Assembly (NCBI GenBank): GCA_027492545.1
Contig: JAPUEL010000076.1
Location: 62,001-126,000 of the forward strand
DNA from: Propionibacteriaceae bacterium
GTDB taxonomy: Bacteria; Actinomycetota; Actinomycetes; Propionibacteriales; Propionibacteriaceae
Direction: 5' to 3'
DNA: 64,000 nucleotides
The position numbers and the translations under genes were made by a program. This document shows, one piece after another, positions 40,047 through 47,438 of the stretch (position 1 is the stretch's first letter; each line of letters starts with the position of its first letter). Under the pieces are notes generated by a model. It was given only the letters and a program-made list of their open reading frames with translations. It had not been told where the DNA came from and made no database searches.

Positions 40047-40937
40047 ATGTCCAGCCTGTCCGACTTCCTGCCCGACGGCGTGATGAGCGCCCGCCTCGCG
40101 CCCGCCCGCGCCCGATCCCTCAACTCCCACGCATTCCGCCATCAATTGCACCGCGTCCTCCCGGGCGTCTACGCGCTGCCCGACGCTGCGTCGGCCCCGG
40201 AGGGGAGGCTACGGGCCATCGGTGCCTATGGCGACGACATCGTCGTGACCAGGCGAGCAGCCGCCGCACTGACCTGGTGGGACGATCTGGACCTCCCAGA
40301 TACCTGGGAGTTGGCTTGTCCGAGGCCGATAACGCCTGGGTACGGGTTGGAGGTGGAGCAGCGACGCATCCCGCGGCACCTGACGACGCGTCTGGCCGGC
40401 GCAGCACTGACCGTGCCTGAACTCACCGTCCTGGACCTCATCCCGGAACTCGACGATGCGGTGGTCTACGAAGCTCTCCGCCGCAGGGCTGTCAGCATCG
40501 GCGCGCTGGAGCGTGCGCTGAGGGCGACCCCGAAACGTCGGGGGAACCGGCGTCGACGTGAGGTGCTCGAGTCGTGCAGGGACGCGCCTTGGTCGTTCCT
40601 GGAGAAGGAGGGCCACGCCCTTCTCAGGCTCGCCAACGTATCCGGCTGGGTGTCGAACTATCCGGTCTCCATCCACGGCGTCACGTACTACGTGGACGCA
40701 GCGTTCCGGCGGGAGCGAGTTGCCGTCGAGTTCGACGGCCTCGAGTACCACTCCAGCGAGGACTCGTTCCACAACGACCGCGAGCGCGACACCGACCTCG
40801 CCAGCATCGGCTGGCTCCCGCTGCGATTCACGAGCAAGACGATCGGCCGCATGGCGGAGGTACTCCCCGGCATCCTCGCCGAACGCAGGCGCCTCCTGGA
40901 TCCGACGAACCCCGGCCTCGGCGCCGGCCCACCGTGA
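40047..40937 (+). CDS. AbiEi-like N-terminal / DUF559 (Vsr-like endonuclease) protein
   Basis: 296 aa from ATG 40047, with GGAGAG upstream; the frame begins at 39963 inside the palindrome. The N-terminal half resembles the winged-helix region common in AbiEi/DUF559 proteins (RVLPGVYALPDAAS, then TRRAAAALTWW). The C-terminal 100 residues are DUF559: FLEKEGHALL, YYVDAAFRRERVAVEFDG (D and E of the PD-(D/E)XK core), then a histidine/asparagine/arginine run and IGWLPLRF. All core acidic residues are present. Function unknown; such genes are abundant orphan genes in actinobacteria. It is flanked by two copies of an 84-bp palindrome, and its stop codon lies within the second. Confidence 0.83.
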   Translation: MSSLSDFLPDGVMSARLAPARARSLNSHAFRHQLHRVLPGVYALPDAASAPEGRLRAIGAYGDDIVVTRRAAAALTWWDDLDLPDTWELACPRPITPGYGLEVEQRRIPRHLTTRLAGAALTVPELTVLDLIPELDDAVVYEALRRRAVSIGALERALRATPKRRGNRRRREVLESCRDAPWSFLEKEGHALLRLANVSGWVSNYPVSIHGVTYYVDAAFRRERVAVEFDGLEYHSSEDSFHNDRERDTDLASIGWLPLRFTSKTIGRMAEVLPGILAERRRLLDPTNPGLGAGPP

Positions 40938-41024
40938 GCAATTGGCTGGGGTCACGGTGCGACACGCCGAGAAGTCCGCATGTCGAGAACCGTGACCCTA
41001 TCCAATTGCTCACGGTGGGCCGGC
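40923..41024. repeat. Long palindrome, copy 2 (overlaps DUF559 stop codon)
   Basis: Arms of 35 bp (40923-40957 and 40990-41024) match at 33 of 35 positions around a 32-base loop that starts with a T followed by GCGACACGCCGAGAA. The inner 26 bp of each arm correspond to copy 1. The outer nine pairs (GCCGGCCCA/TGGGCCGGC) are unique to this copy and include the last codons of the DUF559 gene; the TGA stop (40935-40937) is part of the arm. The second half of the loop differs from copy 1. Confidence 0.9.
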
Positions 41025-41115
41025 CGGAGGACCGACGGCCTCTCTCCACGCGGTGATGGTGTGAGTCAGGGCTGGAGCAGCCACGCTGTGCCCACCGTCG
41101 TACGGGGCGCGTAGG

Positions 41116-42306
41116 TCATGGCCGGGAACAAATCAAGGCCTTCGCCCCGTCCACGGTGCGGGCGAGGATGACGGTGGCCGCGTTGGGCCCTTTCGGCTTG
41201 AGCTGGCGCCGTAGCGCCGCCGGATCGACGTCGAGACCGCGCTTCTTGATCTCCACGGTGCCGACGGCGTGCTCGCGCACCCAGCCGCGGAGCCGCTTGA
41301 CGTCGTAGTCGAGGACCTCCAGCACCTCGAAGCAGGTGGCGTACGGAGAAGTGAGCGGCCCGTCCGAGGACAGGTAGGCAGTGTGCGGATCCAGCAGCCA
41401 CAGGTCGTCCTCCGGGGCGATCGCGTCGATGAGCCCGGCGCGGATCACCGACCCGTCCGGCTCCAGCACATACTGCCCCACCGGCAGCACATGCAGCGGA
41501 CGACGAGCATCCGGGGTCAGCTCGCGGACCGTGTGGACCGGTCCGGGCGCGCCAGATCCGAGCGCGCCACTCACAGTCAGCGGGGCCGCCGAGGCTCGCC
41601 CGATCACGACCGCTCGCGACCCCGCGGGCAGCCGGTTCCACAAGGACGCCTCCACCACGTCGCCGCGGTGGCTCACGAAGACCGTCTGCACCCCGTCGGG
41701 GATGAGCTCCTTGGGCACTCCGGGGCCGAGCTTCACGCACGCGAAGCGCTCCCCCGCCAACTGACCCAGCACGAAGTCCCACGACGGCGTGAAGTCGGCG
41801 ACGTTCCAGCTGCGGCCGCGCGCGGTCCGCCGGGCCGGGTCCAGGAAGACCGCCGCATCCGCGGGCGGACGCGCGTCCTCGGCGCGCCCGAGGACGACCG
41901 TCCCGCCCCCGGCGAGGGCGAGATTGTGGCGGGCCACCGCAGCAGTGTCCGCGTCCGCCTCGACCGCGACCACCCGCAACCCCAGATCGGCACACGCCAT
42001 CGCGTCCGATCCGATGCCACACCCCAGGTCCCACACCTCCTCGACGCCCGCCTCAGCGAACCGCTGAGCCCGCCACCGGGCGACCGGCTCCCGCGACGCC
42101 TGCTCGAGCCCGGCAGGGGTGAAGAGCATCTCCGCCGCGCGAGAGAACTTGGCCTCGGCTCTCCGGCGCAGTGATGCCTGCGTCACTGCCCATGCCACCT
42201 CCTCGGCGGGAAAGCTGCGGCGCAGCCTCTCCGCAGCCGCGAGCGACGAGGGGTCCGCCTCCGCCGTGGCCGCCTCCAGGGCCGCCATCCGGGCAGCGTC
42301 GGTCAC
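41116..42306 (-). CDS. Class I SAM-dependent methyltransferase with THUMP-like C-terminus
   Basis: 396 aa. A helical N-terminal segment (1-75) precedes a Rossmann methyltransferase with motif I VWDLGCGIGSDAMA, the acidic end of strand 2 in VVAVEAD, and VFLDPARR as the motif IV equivalent. A THUMP-like region follows (about 300-396, WVREHAVGTVEIKKRGLDVDP). Such actinobacterial proteins are predicted RNA methyltransferases; the target is not known. GTG start overlaps the upstream mini-ORF stop by GTGA. It is the last gene of the peptide-transporter operon. Confidence 0.85.
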   Translation of the reverse strand: MTDAARMAALEAATAEADPSSLAAAERLRRSFPAEEVAWAVTQASLRRRAEAKFSRAAEMLFTPAGLEQASREPVARWRAQRFAEAGVEEVWDLGCGIGSDAMACADLGLRVVAVEADADTAAVARHNLALAGGGTVVLGRAEDARPPADAAVFLDPARRTARGRSWNVADFTPSWDFVLGQLAGERFACVKLGPGVPKELIPDGVQTVFVSHRGDVVEASLWNRLPAGSRAVVIGRASAAPLTVSGALGSGAPGPVHTVRELTPDARRPLHVLPVGQYVLEPDGSVIRAGLIDAIAPEDDLWLLDPHTAYLSSDGPLTSPYATCFEVLEVLDYDVKRLRGWVREHAVGTVEIKKRGLDVDPAALRRQLKPKGPNAATVILARTVDGAKALICSRP

Positions 42307-42518
42307 GTCGACGCTCTCCCCGCCGAGGCGAAGAGACCGAGGTGGTCCGTCTCTTCGCTCTCCACCACGTCAGGTGCCGAAGCCCTCACGCCGGCCAGCG
42401 CCCGCGCGGCCTCCTCAGGGCGGAAGGCTGCCCTCAGCCGGCCCGCCGCGCCGAGCGACGACGGCTCCGGCTCCAGCGCGGCGACCCCGAGGGCGTTCCT
42501 GCAGGCCGGTGAGATCAC
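42303..42518 (-). CDS. Mini-ORF repeating the N-terminal segment of the adjacent methyltransferase
   Basis: 71 aa from GTG 42518. Both ends are coupled by GTGA overlaps, to NUDIX (42515-42518) and to the methyltransferase (42303-42306). Its sequence LEPEPSSLGAAGRLRAAF aligns with methyltransferase residues near its N-terminus, ATAEADPSSLAAAERLRRSF; both continue with PEE-A-x-A and end near LF-x-x-AG. No catalytic motif is present. There is no clear ribosome site. It may be a duplicated fragment or a small coupled protein. Confidence 0.5.
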   Translation of the reverse strand: MISPACRNALGVAALEPEPSSLGAAGRLRAAFRPEEAARALAGVRASAPDVVESEETDHLGLFASAGRAST

Positions 42519-42994
42519 GAGGAGTACCGCCAGTCCACGCTGTGGCCGCCGTCGTAGGGCAGCACACCGTGGAACTGCGGCACGGACTCGTCGAAGACCA
42601 GAGGCAGGAAGTGCCGGTCCCCGTCCCACATCGGCAGGTCCATGACGGTGGCCACGTCGTGCCAGGCCAGCGTGCCCTCCGGGTTGGAGGCGTACGGCTC
42701 GCCGTCGATGCCGGTGATGAGGAACACGAAGCCGAACACGTCGCGGCCGTTGAACCCGGGCCAGGACACGGTGCCCCGCAGCTGCATCGCGGTCACCTCG
42801 ACGCCGGCCTCCTCGCGGATCTCGCGCCGCATCGCCGAGGCGATGTCCTCGTCGCGCTCCACCTTCCCGCCCAGCCCGTTGTACTTACCGAGCTGCTCGT
42901 CGTGCGCGCGGGAGACCCGGTGCACGAGCAGCACGCGCTCGCGGTCCGGGCTGAGGATGTAGCCGAGCGTGGTCAGCTCGGGCGCGAACGCCAT
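42515..42994 (-). CDS. NUDIX hydrolase, MutT/8-oxo-dGTPase-like
   Basis: 159 aa. The Nudix box (GX5EX7REUXEEXGU) spans about residues 43-65, reading GGKVERDED and then REIREEAGVEV, all key residues present. NGLGGKVE and the WHDV/FLPL C-terminal stretches resemble the MTH1/8-oxo-dGTP diphosphatase group. It begins one base after the ABC ATPase stop, so it is translated from the transporter mRNA. Confidence 0.9.
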   Translation of the reverse strand: MAFAPELTTLGYILSPDRERVLLVHRVSRAHDEQLGKYNGLGGKVERDEDIASAMRREIREEAGVEVTAMQLRGTVSWPGFNGRDVFGFVFLITGIDGEPYASNPEGTLAWHDVATVMDLPMWDGDRHFLPLVFDESVPQFHGVLPYDGGHSVDWRYSS

Positions 42995-42995
42995 G

Positions 42996-44744
42996 TCAGG
43001 GGCGGGCTTGGCGCTGATCGTCGAAGTCGAGCTCTCGGGTGTCCAGCTCCACCACCTCGTCGCCGAGCGACTTGAGCAGGACGTGGCGCGCCTCGCGGCG
43101 CTGCCGCTGCTCGATCGGGTCTGGCACCGGGGCGGCGGCCAGCAGGCGCTTGGTGTACTCCTCCTGCGGGTCGAGCAGCACCTGCTCGCGATCGCCCTTC
43201 TCCACGATCTTGCCGTACTGCATGACGACGACGCGGTGCGCCAGGGAGTCGATCACGGCCAGGTCGTGCGAGATGAACAGACACGCGAACCCGAAGTCGC
43301 GCTGGAGCTCGGTGAACATCGCCAGCACGGAGGCCTGCACCGACACGTCGAGCGCGGAGGTGGGCTCGTCGGCCACCAGCAGGTCCGGGCTCAGCGCCAG
43401 GGCCCGGGCGATGGACACGCGCTGCCGCTGGCCGCCGGAGAGCTCGTGCGGGTAGCGGTTGTACACGGTGCGCGGCAGCTGGACGGCGTCCAGCAGCTCG
43501 TGGACCCGCGCCTGCCTGGACTTCGCGTCGCCCACCTTGTGCACGCTGAGCGGCTCGGCGATCACGTCGCCGATCGGGAACCGGGGGTTGAGCGAGGCGG
43601 CCGGATCCTGGAAGATCACGCCGATCCGCTTGCGCAGGCTCTTGAGTGAGGGCCCCTTGAGCGACAGGAGGTCCTCCCCGAGCACCCGGACCTCGCCGGA
43701 CTTCGAGGGGATGAGCCCCAGCAGGGCGCGTCCGATGGTGGACTTGCCGGAACCGGACTCACCCACCAGCCCCACGATCTCGCCCCGGCGGACGTCGAAG
43801 CTGACGCCGTCGACGGCGCGGAACGGCTTCTTGCCGGCCCTGTGGTACTCGACCACCAGCTCGTCGACCTCCAGGGCGGCCTCTGCGGTGGGGCTCACCG
43901 GGTGCGGCGCCACGCCGAACTGGCCATGCCCCTCGCCGAGCCGCGGGACGGCGGCGAGCAGCTTCTTGGTGTACGGGTGCGTGGGGTGCAGCAGGACCTG
44001 CTCGGCGGGTCCGCGCTCCACGATGTTGCCCTTGAACATGACGGCCACGTTGTCCGCCATGTCCGCCACCACACCCATGTTGTGGGTGATGAGCAGGATG
44101 CCGGTGTTGAGCTTGTCCTTGAGGGATCGCAGGAGGTCGAGGATCTCGGCCTGCACCGTCACGTCGAGGGCTGTGGTGGGCTCGTCGGCGATGATCACCT
44201 CGGGGTCGCAGGCCAGCGCCATGGCGATCACCACGCGCTGGCGCATCCCCCCGGACAGTTCGTGCGGGAACTGGCTGGCACGGCGCTCGGCATTCGGGAT
44301 GCCGACGGCGTTGAGCAGGTCGACGGCGCGGTCCCACGCCTCACGACCGAACGCGACGCCGTGCACCTCCATGGATTCGGTGAGCTGCTCGCCGATCTTG
44401 ATCACCGGGTTGAGCGCGGTCATGGGCTCCTGGAACACCATGGCCACACGGTTGCCGCGGAGAGAGCGGAGCTGGCGCCCGGAAAGCCCTCCGACGCTCT
44501 GGTCGGTGACCCGGGTCTCGCCCTGGATGCGGGCGGTCTTCGGCAGGAGGCCCAGTGCGGTGGTGGCGGTCACGGACTTGCCCGAGCCGGACTCGCCCAC
44601 CAGCGCCATCACCTCGCCGGGCTCGACGCTCAGAGTAAGTCCCTTGACCGCATGGACGGTGCCGAACTCGGTGCGGAACTCGACGTCGAGGTCGTTGAAC
44701 TTCAGGACCGGGTTCTCGCCTGTGAAACGGGGGGTGGTGGTCAT
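42996..44744 (-). CDS. Peptide ABC transporter ATP-binding protein, DppD-DppF fused
   Basis: 582 aa with two complete ABC ATPase domains. The Walker A motifs are ALVGESGSGKSVT (about residue 43) and GLVGESGSGKSTI (about residue 325), with signatures LSGGMRQRV and LSGGQRQRV. Each domain ends in the oligopeptide-type C-terminal extension (HPTHPYTKKLLAAVP; DPQEEYTKRLLAAAP). ATG 44744 has GAGGTAC eight bases upstream. It powers the permeases at 44755-47281. Both nucleotide sites look active, unlike the degenerate BMP ATPase. Confidence 0.94.
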   Translation of the reverse strand: MTTTPRFTGENPVLKFNDLDVEFRTEFGTVHAVKGLTLSVEPGEVMALVGESGSGKSVTATTALGLLPKTARIQGETRVTDQSVGGLSGRQLRSLRGNRVAMVFQEPMTALNPVIKIGEQLTESMEVHGVAFGREAWDRAVDLLNAVGIPNAERRASQFPHELSGGMRQRVVIAMALACDPEVIIADEPTTALDVTVQAEILDLLRSLKDKLNTGILLITHNMGVVADMADNVAVMFKGNIVERGPAEQVLLHPTHPYTKKLLAAVPRLGEGHGQFGVAPHPVSPTAEAALEVDELVVEYHRAGKKPFRAVDGVSFDVRRGEIVGLVGESGSGKSTIGRALLGLIPSKSGEVRVLGEDLLSLKGPSLKSLRKRIGVIFQDPAASLNPRFPIGDVIAEPLSVHKVGDAKSRQARVHELLDAVQLPRTVYNRYPHELSGGQRQRVSIARALALSPDLLVADEPTSALDVSVQASVLAMFTELQRDFGFACLFISHDLAVIDSLAHRVVVMQYGKIVEKGDREQVLLDPQEEYTKRLLAAAPVPDPIEQRQRREARHVLLKSLGDEVVELDTRELDFDDQRQARP

Positions 44745-44754
44745 GGGGAGTACC

Positions 44755-45747
44755 TCAGTCCATCTGCTGGCGGGGATCGAACGCGTCACGGAGACCGTCA
44801 CCGATGAAGTTGACGCAGAGCGCGATGGAGACGATGAAGACGCCCGGCCACCAGAAGAGCCAAGGACGGGTGCTCAGCGCGTTCTGGTTCTCGGAGATGA
44901 GGAGGCCGAGGGACGTGTTGGGTGGGCGCACGCCGAAGCCCAGGAACGACAGGGCCGTCTCCACCAGGATGGCGGCAGAGATCAGCAGCGTGGCGTTGAC
45001 GATGATGGTGCCCAGCGCGTTGGGCAGGATGTGGCGCACGATGATCCGCCACGAGGACGTGCCGACGGCGCGCGCCGCGGCCACGAACTCCCGCTCGCGG
45101 AGCGACAGGACCTCGCCGCGCACGAGGCGTGCCAGGCCGGTCCAGGACACGATGGCCAGCATGCCGGCCAACGCGAAGATGCCGCCGACGTTGCCGGCCA
45201 TCCGGCCGAGGACGGCGGCCAGCACCAGCGTGGGGATGATGATGAACAGGTCCGTGACGCGCATGAGGAAGGACTCGGCGACGCCGCGGAAGTAGCCGGC
45301 GGCCGCACCCACGAGGGTGCCGATGATCGTGGCCCCGATGCCGACGGTGAAGGCGATGGTCAGCGAGTTCTGGGTGCCGAGCATGACCAGGGCGAAGTAG
45401 TCCTTGCCGATCGTGGTCTGCCCGAACGGGTGCTCCCCGATCGAGAAGGGCCACAGCGTCAGGGTGGGCGCGCCACCCGGGAGCGCTACCGGATAGAGGT
45501 CCACGTGGTTCTTCGGCCACCATCCGGGAATGGGCCCGAAGCCGATGGACGTGGTGGCCAGCAGGATGATCAGCACAAGGATGGTCAACGAGATCATGGC
45601 GCCACGGTGGCGGACGAACCGGCGCAGGACGAGCTGTCCCTGTGAGTAGGACTTGTCGGTGGTCGTGGTCTCGTCCGGCATGGACTCGATCTCGTAGTCG
45701 GCCTCGTGGACCTGGTCGAGCTGCGCGGGGTTGTTCGTGTCAGTCAT
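44755..45747 (-). CDS. Peptide ABC transporter permease, DppC-like
   Basis: 330 aa. It has an acidic cytoplasmic N-terminus (residues 1-35) and six membrane helices. The EAA loop GLARLVRGEVLSLREREFVAAARAVG is followed by IIVRHILPNALG, and the C-terminal FIGDGLRDAFDPR is family typical. It ends ten bases before the ATPase gene. Confidence 0.94.
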   Translation of the reverse strand: MTDTNNPAQLDQVHEADYEIESMPDETTTTDKSYSQGQLVLRRFVRHRGAMISLTILVLIILLATTSIGFGPIPGWWPKNHVDLYPVALPGGAPTLTLWPFSIGEHPFGQTTIGKDYFALVMLGTQNSLTIAFTVGIGATIIGTLVGAAAGYFRGVAESFLMRVTDLFIIIPTLVLAAVLGRMAGNVGGIFALAGMLAIVSWTGLARLVRGEVLSLREREFVAAARAVGTSSWRIIVRHILPNALGTIIVNATLLISAAILVETALSFLGFGVRPPNTSLGLLISENQNALSTRPWLFWWPGVFIVSIALCVNFIGDGLRDAFDPRQQMD

Positions 45748-45760
45748 GGTGGGCCACTTC

Positions 45761-47281
45761 CTAGCGGGAGATCCGCGGGTCGAGGATGGCGTAGGCGATG
45801 TCGGCCGCCATGTTCATGATCACCGCGGCGGTGCCGGTGACGAGATAGAACGCCATGACCGGCGGCGGGTCGACAGCGGCGAGGCCGGTGCGGAACAGGT
45901 TGCCCATGCCCTGCCAACCGAACACGGTCTCGGTGATGACCGCGCCGCCGATGAGGCCCGCGAAGTCGAACGCCACGATCGTGGCCAGGGGGATCAGCGA
46001 GTTGCGCAGGGCGTGGCGCGTGATGACCTTGCGCTCCGAGATCCCCTTGGAGCGCGCCGTGCGGATGTAGTCCTGGTTGAGGACGTCCAGCATCGAGGCC
46101 CGGGTGTAGCGGGTATAGGACGCGATGGAGATCAGCATGAGCGTCACGGTGGGCAGCACGAGGTGCGTCAGGGTGTCGATGGAGTGCATCCAGAACGTCG
46201 ACTCGTAGTTGGGGGTCATCGAGCCGATGGTCGGGATGGGGCGCGGCTGCTCCTCGAGGTACTGGGCCCAGTTGGACAGCAGAAGGTCGCTGACCGCCAG
46301 GAGCGAGGCCAGCAGTGCGGTGATGACCGCGGCGAAGGTGGCCTGGCGGCGGGAGAAGCCGCCGAGAAGCTGGCCGGCCGCAACCGCAGCGACGATCGCC
46401 GCCGCGAGGCACAGCAGCAGCAGCGGGACGGAGCCGTTGTCCATGAGGTAGCCGCGCACCGCGATGTAGCCCACGATCGACACGCCCGCGGTGGCGCCCA
46501 CCGCGTTGCGCACGCGATGGTTCTGGAAGCCGGAGGTGAGCACGATCACCAGCGCTGCAGCGCCGACGACCGCCAGGATGTAGACGGGGATGCCGATGGC
46601 GGGCCGACGGAACCAGGTGACAGCGTCGAAGTAGAACAGGATGGCCGTCACGGCGCCGGCGATGGCGGCGAACGTGATGAGCCGGCGCTTGAGGTCACCG
46701 CCGAGGGCGGCCTGAAGGATGAACGCCAGCACCACAGCCACGCCGATGATCACCGGCCACGTCAGATCGGCGTCGACGATCCAGTTGTTGAACTCGATGG
46801 CCGCGTAATGCTTGAGCAGCACCCCGAGCCAGAAGACCGGCAGCGAGAAGGCGACGAACGCGAAGAGGGTGACGCCGTAGTCGAACCCGCTGTACTGGCG
46901 GATGGCGGTGATGATGCCCAGGATGACCCCGACGGTGATCGCCAGCAGTGAGGCGAAGACCACCAGCCGCAGCGTCGACCCGGCGGCGACGGCCACGAGC
47001 GCGTTGACCGACTGGCCGTTGATCGATGTCCCGAGGTCGCACTGGCCGATGAGGCACTTGGACGCGCCACCCAGCCAGTCCAAATAGCGCTGCCACCAGG
47101 GAAGGTTCAGGCCCATGTTCTCGATCCGCTGGCGGATCCGGTTCTCGCGGTTGGGGTCGTTGGACTCACGCAGGTCCTGGAGCGGGTCACCGGAGTTGAT
47201 GACGAGCACGAACAGGAGCAGTGACCCCAGCAGGAGAATCGCCAGCGATATCGCCAGGCGCTTCGCAATGAACTTGAGCAA
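45761..47281 (-). CDS. Peptide ABC transporter permease, DppB-like, with a large extra membrane insert
   Basis: 506 aa; most DppB-type permeases have about 310-340. TM1 and the periplasmic domain (1-100), helices TM2-TM3 and the SLPVFWLGVLLK stretch look normal. An insert (about residues 172-345) holding about six extra hydrophobic segments follows. The canonical end then resumes with the EAA loop LNQDYIRTARSKGISERKVI and ENxVFGWxGMGNLF-like C-terminus. It begins after an intercistronic hairpin. Such expanded DppB proteins occur in actinobacteria, but the role of the insert is not known to me. Confidence 0.88.
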   Translation of the reverse strand: MLKFIAKRLAISLAILLLGSLLLFVLVINSGDPLQDLRESNDPNRENRIRQRIENMGLNLPWWQRYLDWLGGASKCLIGQCDLGTSINGQSVNALVAVAAGSTLRLVVFASLLAITVGVILGIITAIRQYSGFDYGVTLFAFVAFSLPVFWLGVLLKHYAAIEFNNWIVDADLTWPVIIGVAVVLAFILQAALGGDLKRRLITFAAIAGAVTAILFYFDAVTWFRRPAIGIPVYILAVVGAAALVIVLTSGFQNHRVRNAVGATAGVSIVGYIAVRGYLMDNGSVPLLLLCLAAAIVAAVAAGQLLGGFSRRQATFAAVITALLASLLAVSDLLLSNWAQYLEEQPRPIPTIGSMTPNYESTFWMHSIDTLTHLVLPTVTLMLISIASYTRYTRASMLDVLNQDYIRTARSKGISERKVITRHALRNSLIPLATIVAFDFAGLIGGAVITETVFGWQGMGNLFRTGLAAVDPPPVMAFYLVTGTAAVIMNMAADIAYAILDPRISR

Positions 47282-47375
47282 GATCGGTCCTCTGACATGG
47301 TTCGGGCGCCGGCGCCGGCACCCATCCGCCGAATACTACGGCAGGGCTGTTCGGTGATGGAAGGTGGACGCAAGG

Positions 47376-47407
47376 TGGGGCAGGTGGCGCGAACGTCACC
47401 TGCCCCA
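47376..47407 (-). terminator. Intercistronic hairpin after peptide-binding lipoprotein gene
   Basis: Perfect 11-bp stem TGGGGCAGGTG (47376-47386) with CACCTGCCCCA (47397-47407) and a ten-base loop, 32 bp downstream of the lipoprotein stop and before the permease genes. Same position as the hairpin in the BMP operon. Confidence 0.65.
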
Positions 47408-47438
47408 TCCCTGCGGCTGACTAGGCGTCAGACATGTC

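Noticed and set aside
40047..40937. Type IV toxin-antitoxin pair (AbiEi/AbiEii)
   Set aside because: Only the AbiEi-like N-terminus is suggested. No AbiEii nucleotidyltransferase gene is adjacent; the C-terminus is a DUF559 nuclease domain.
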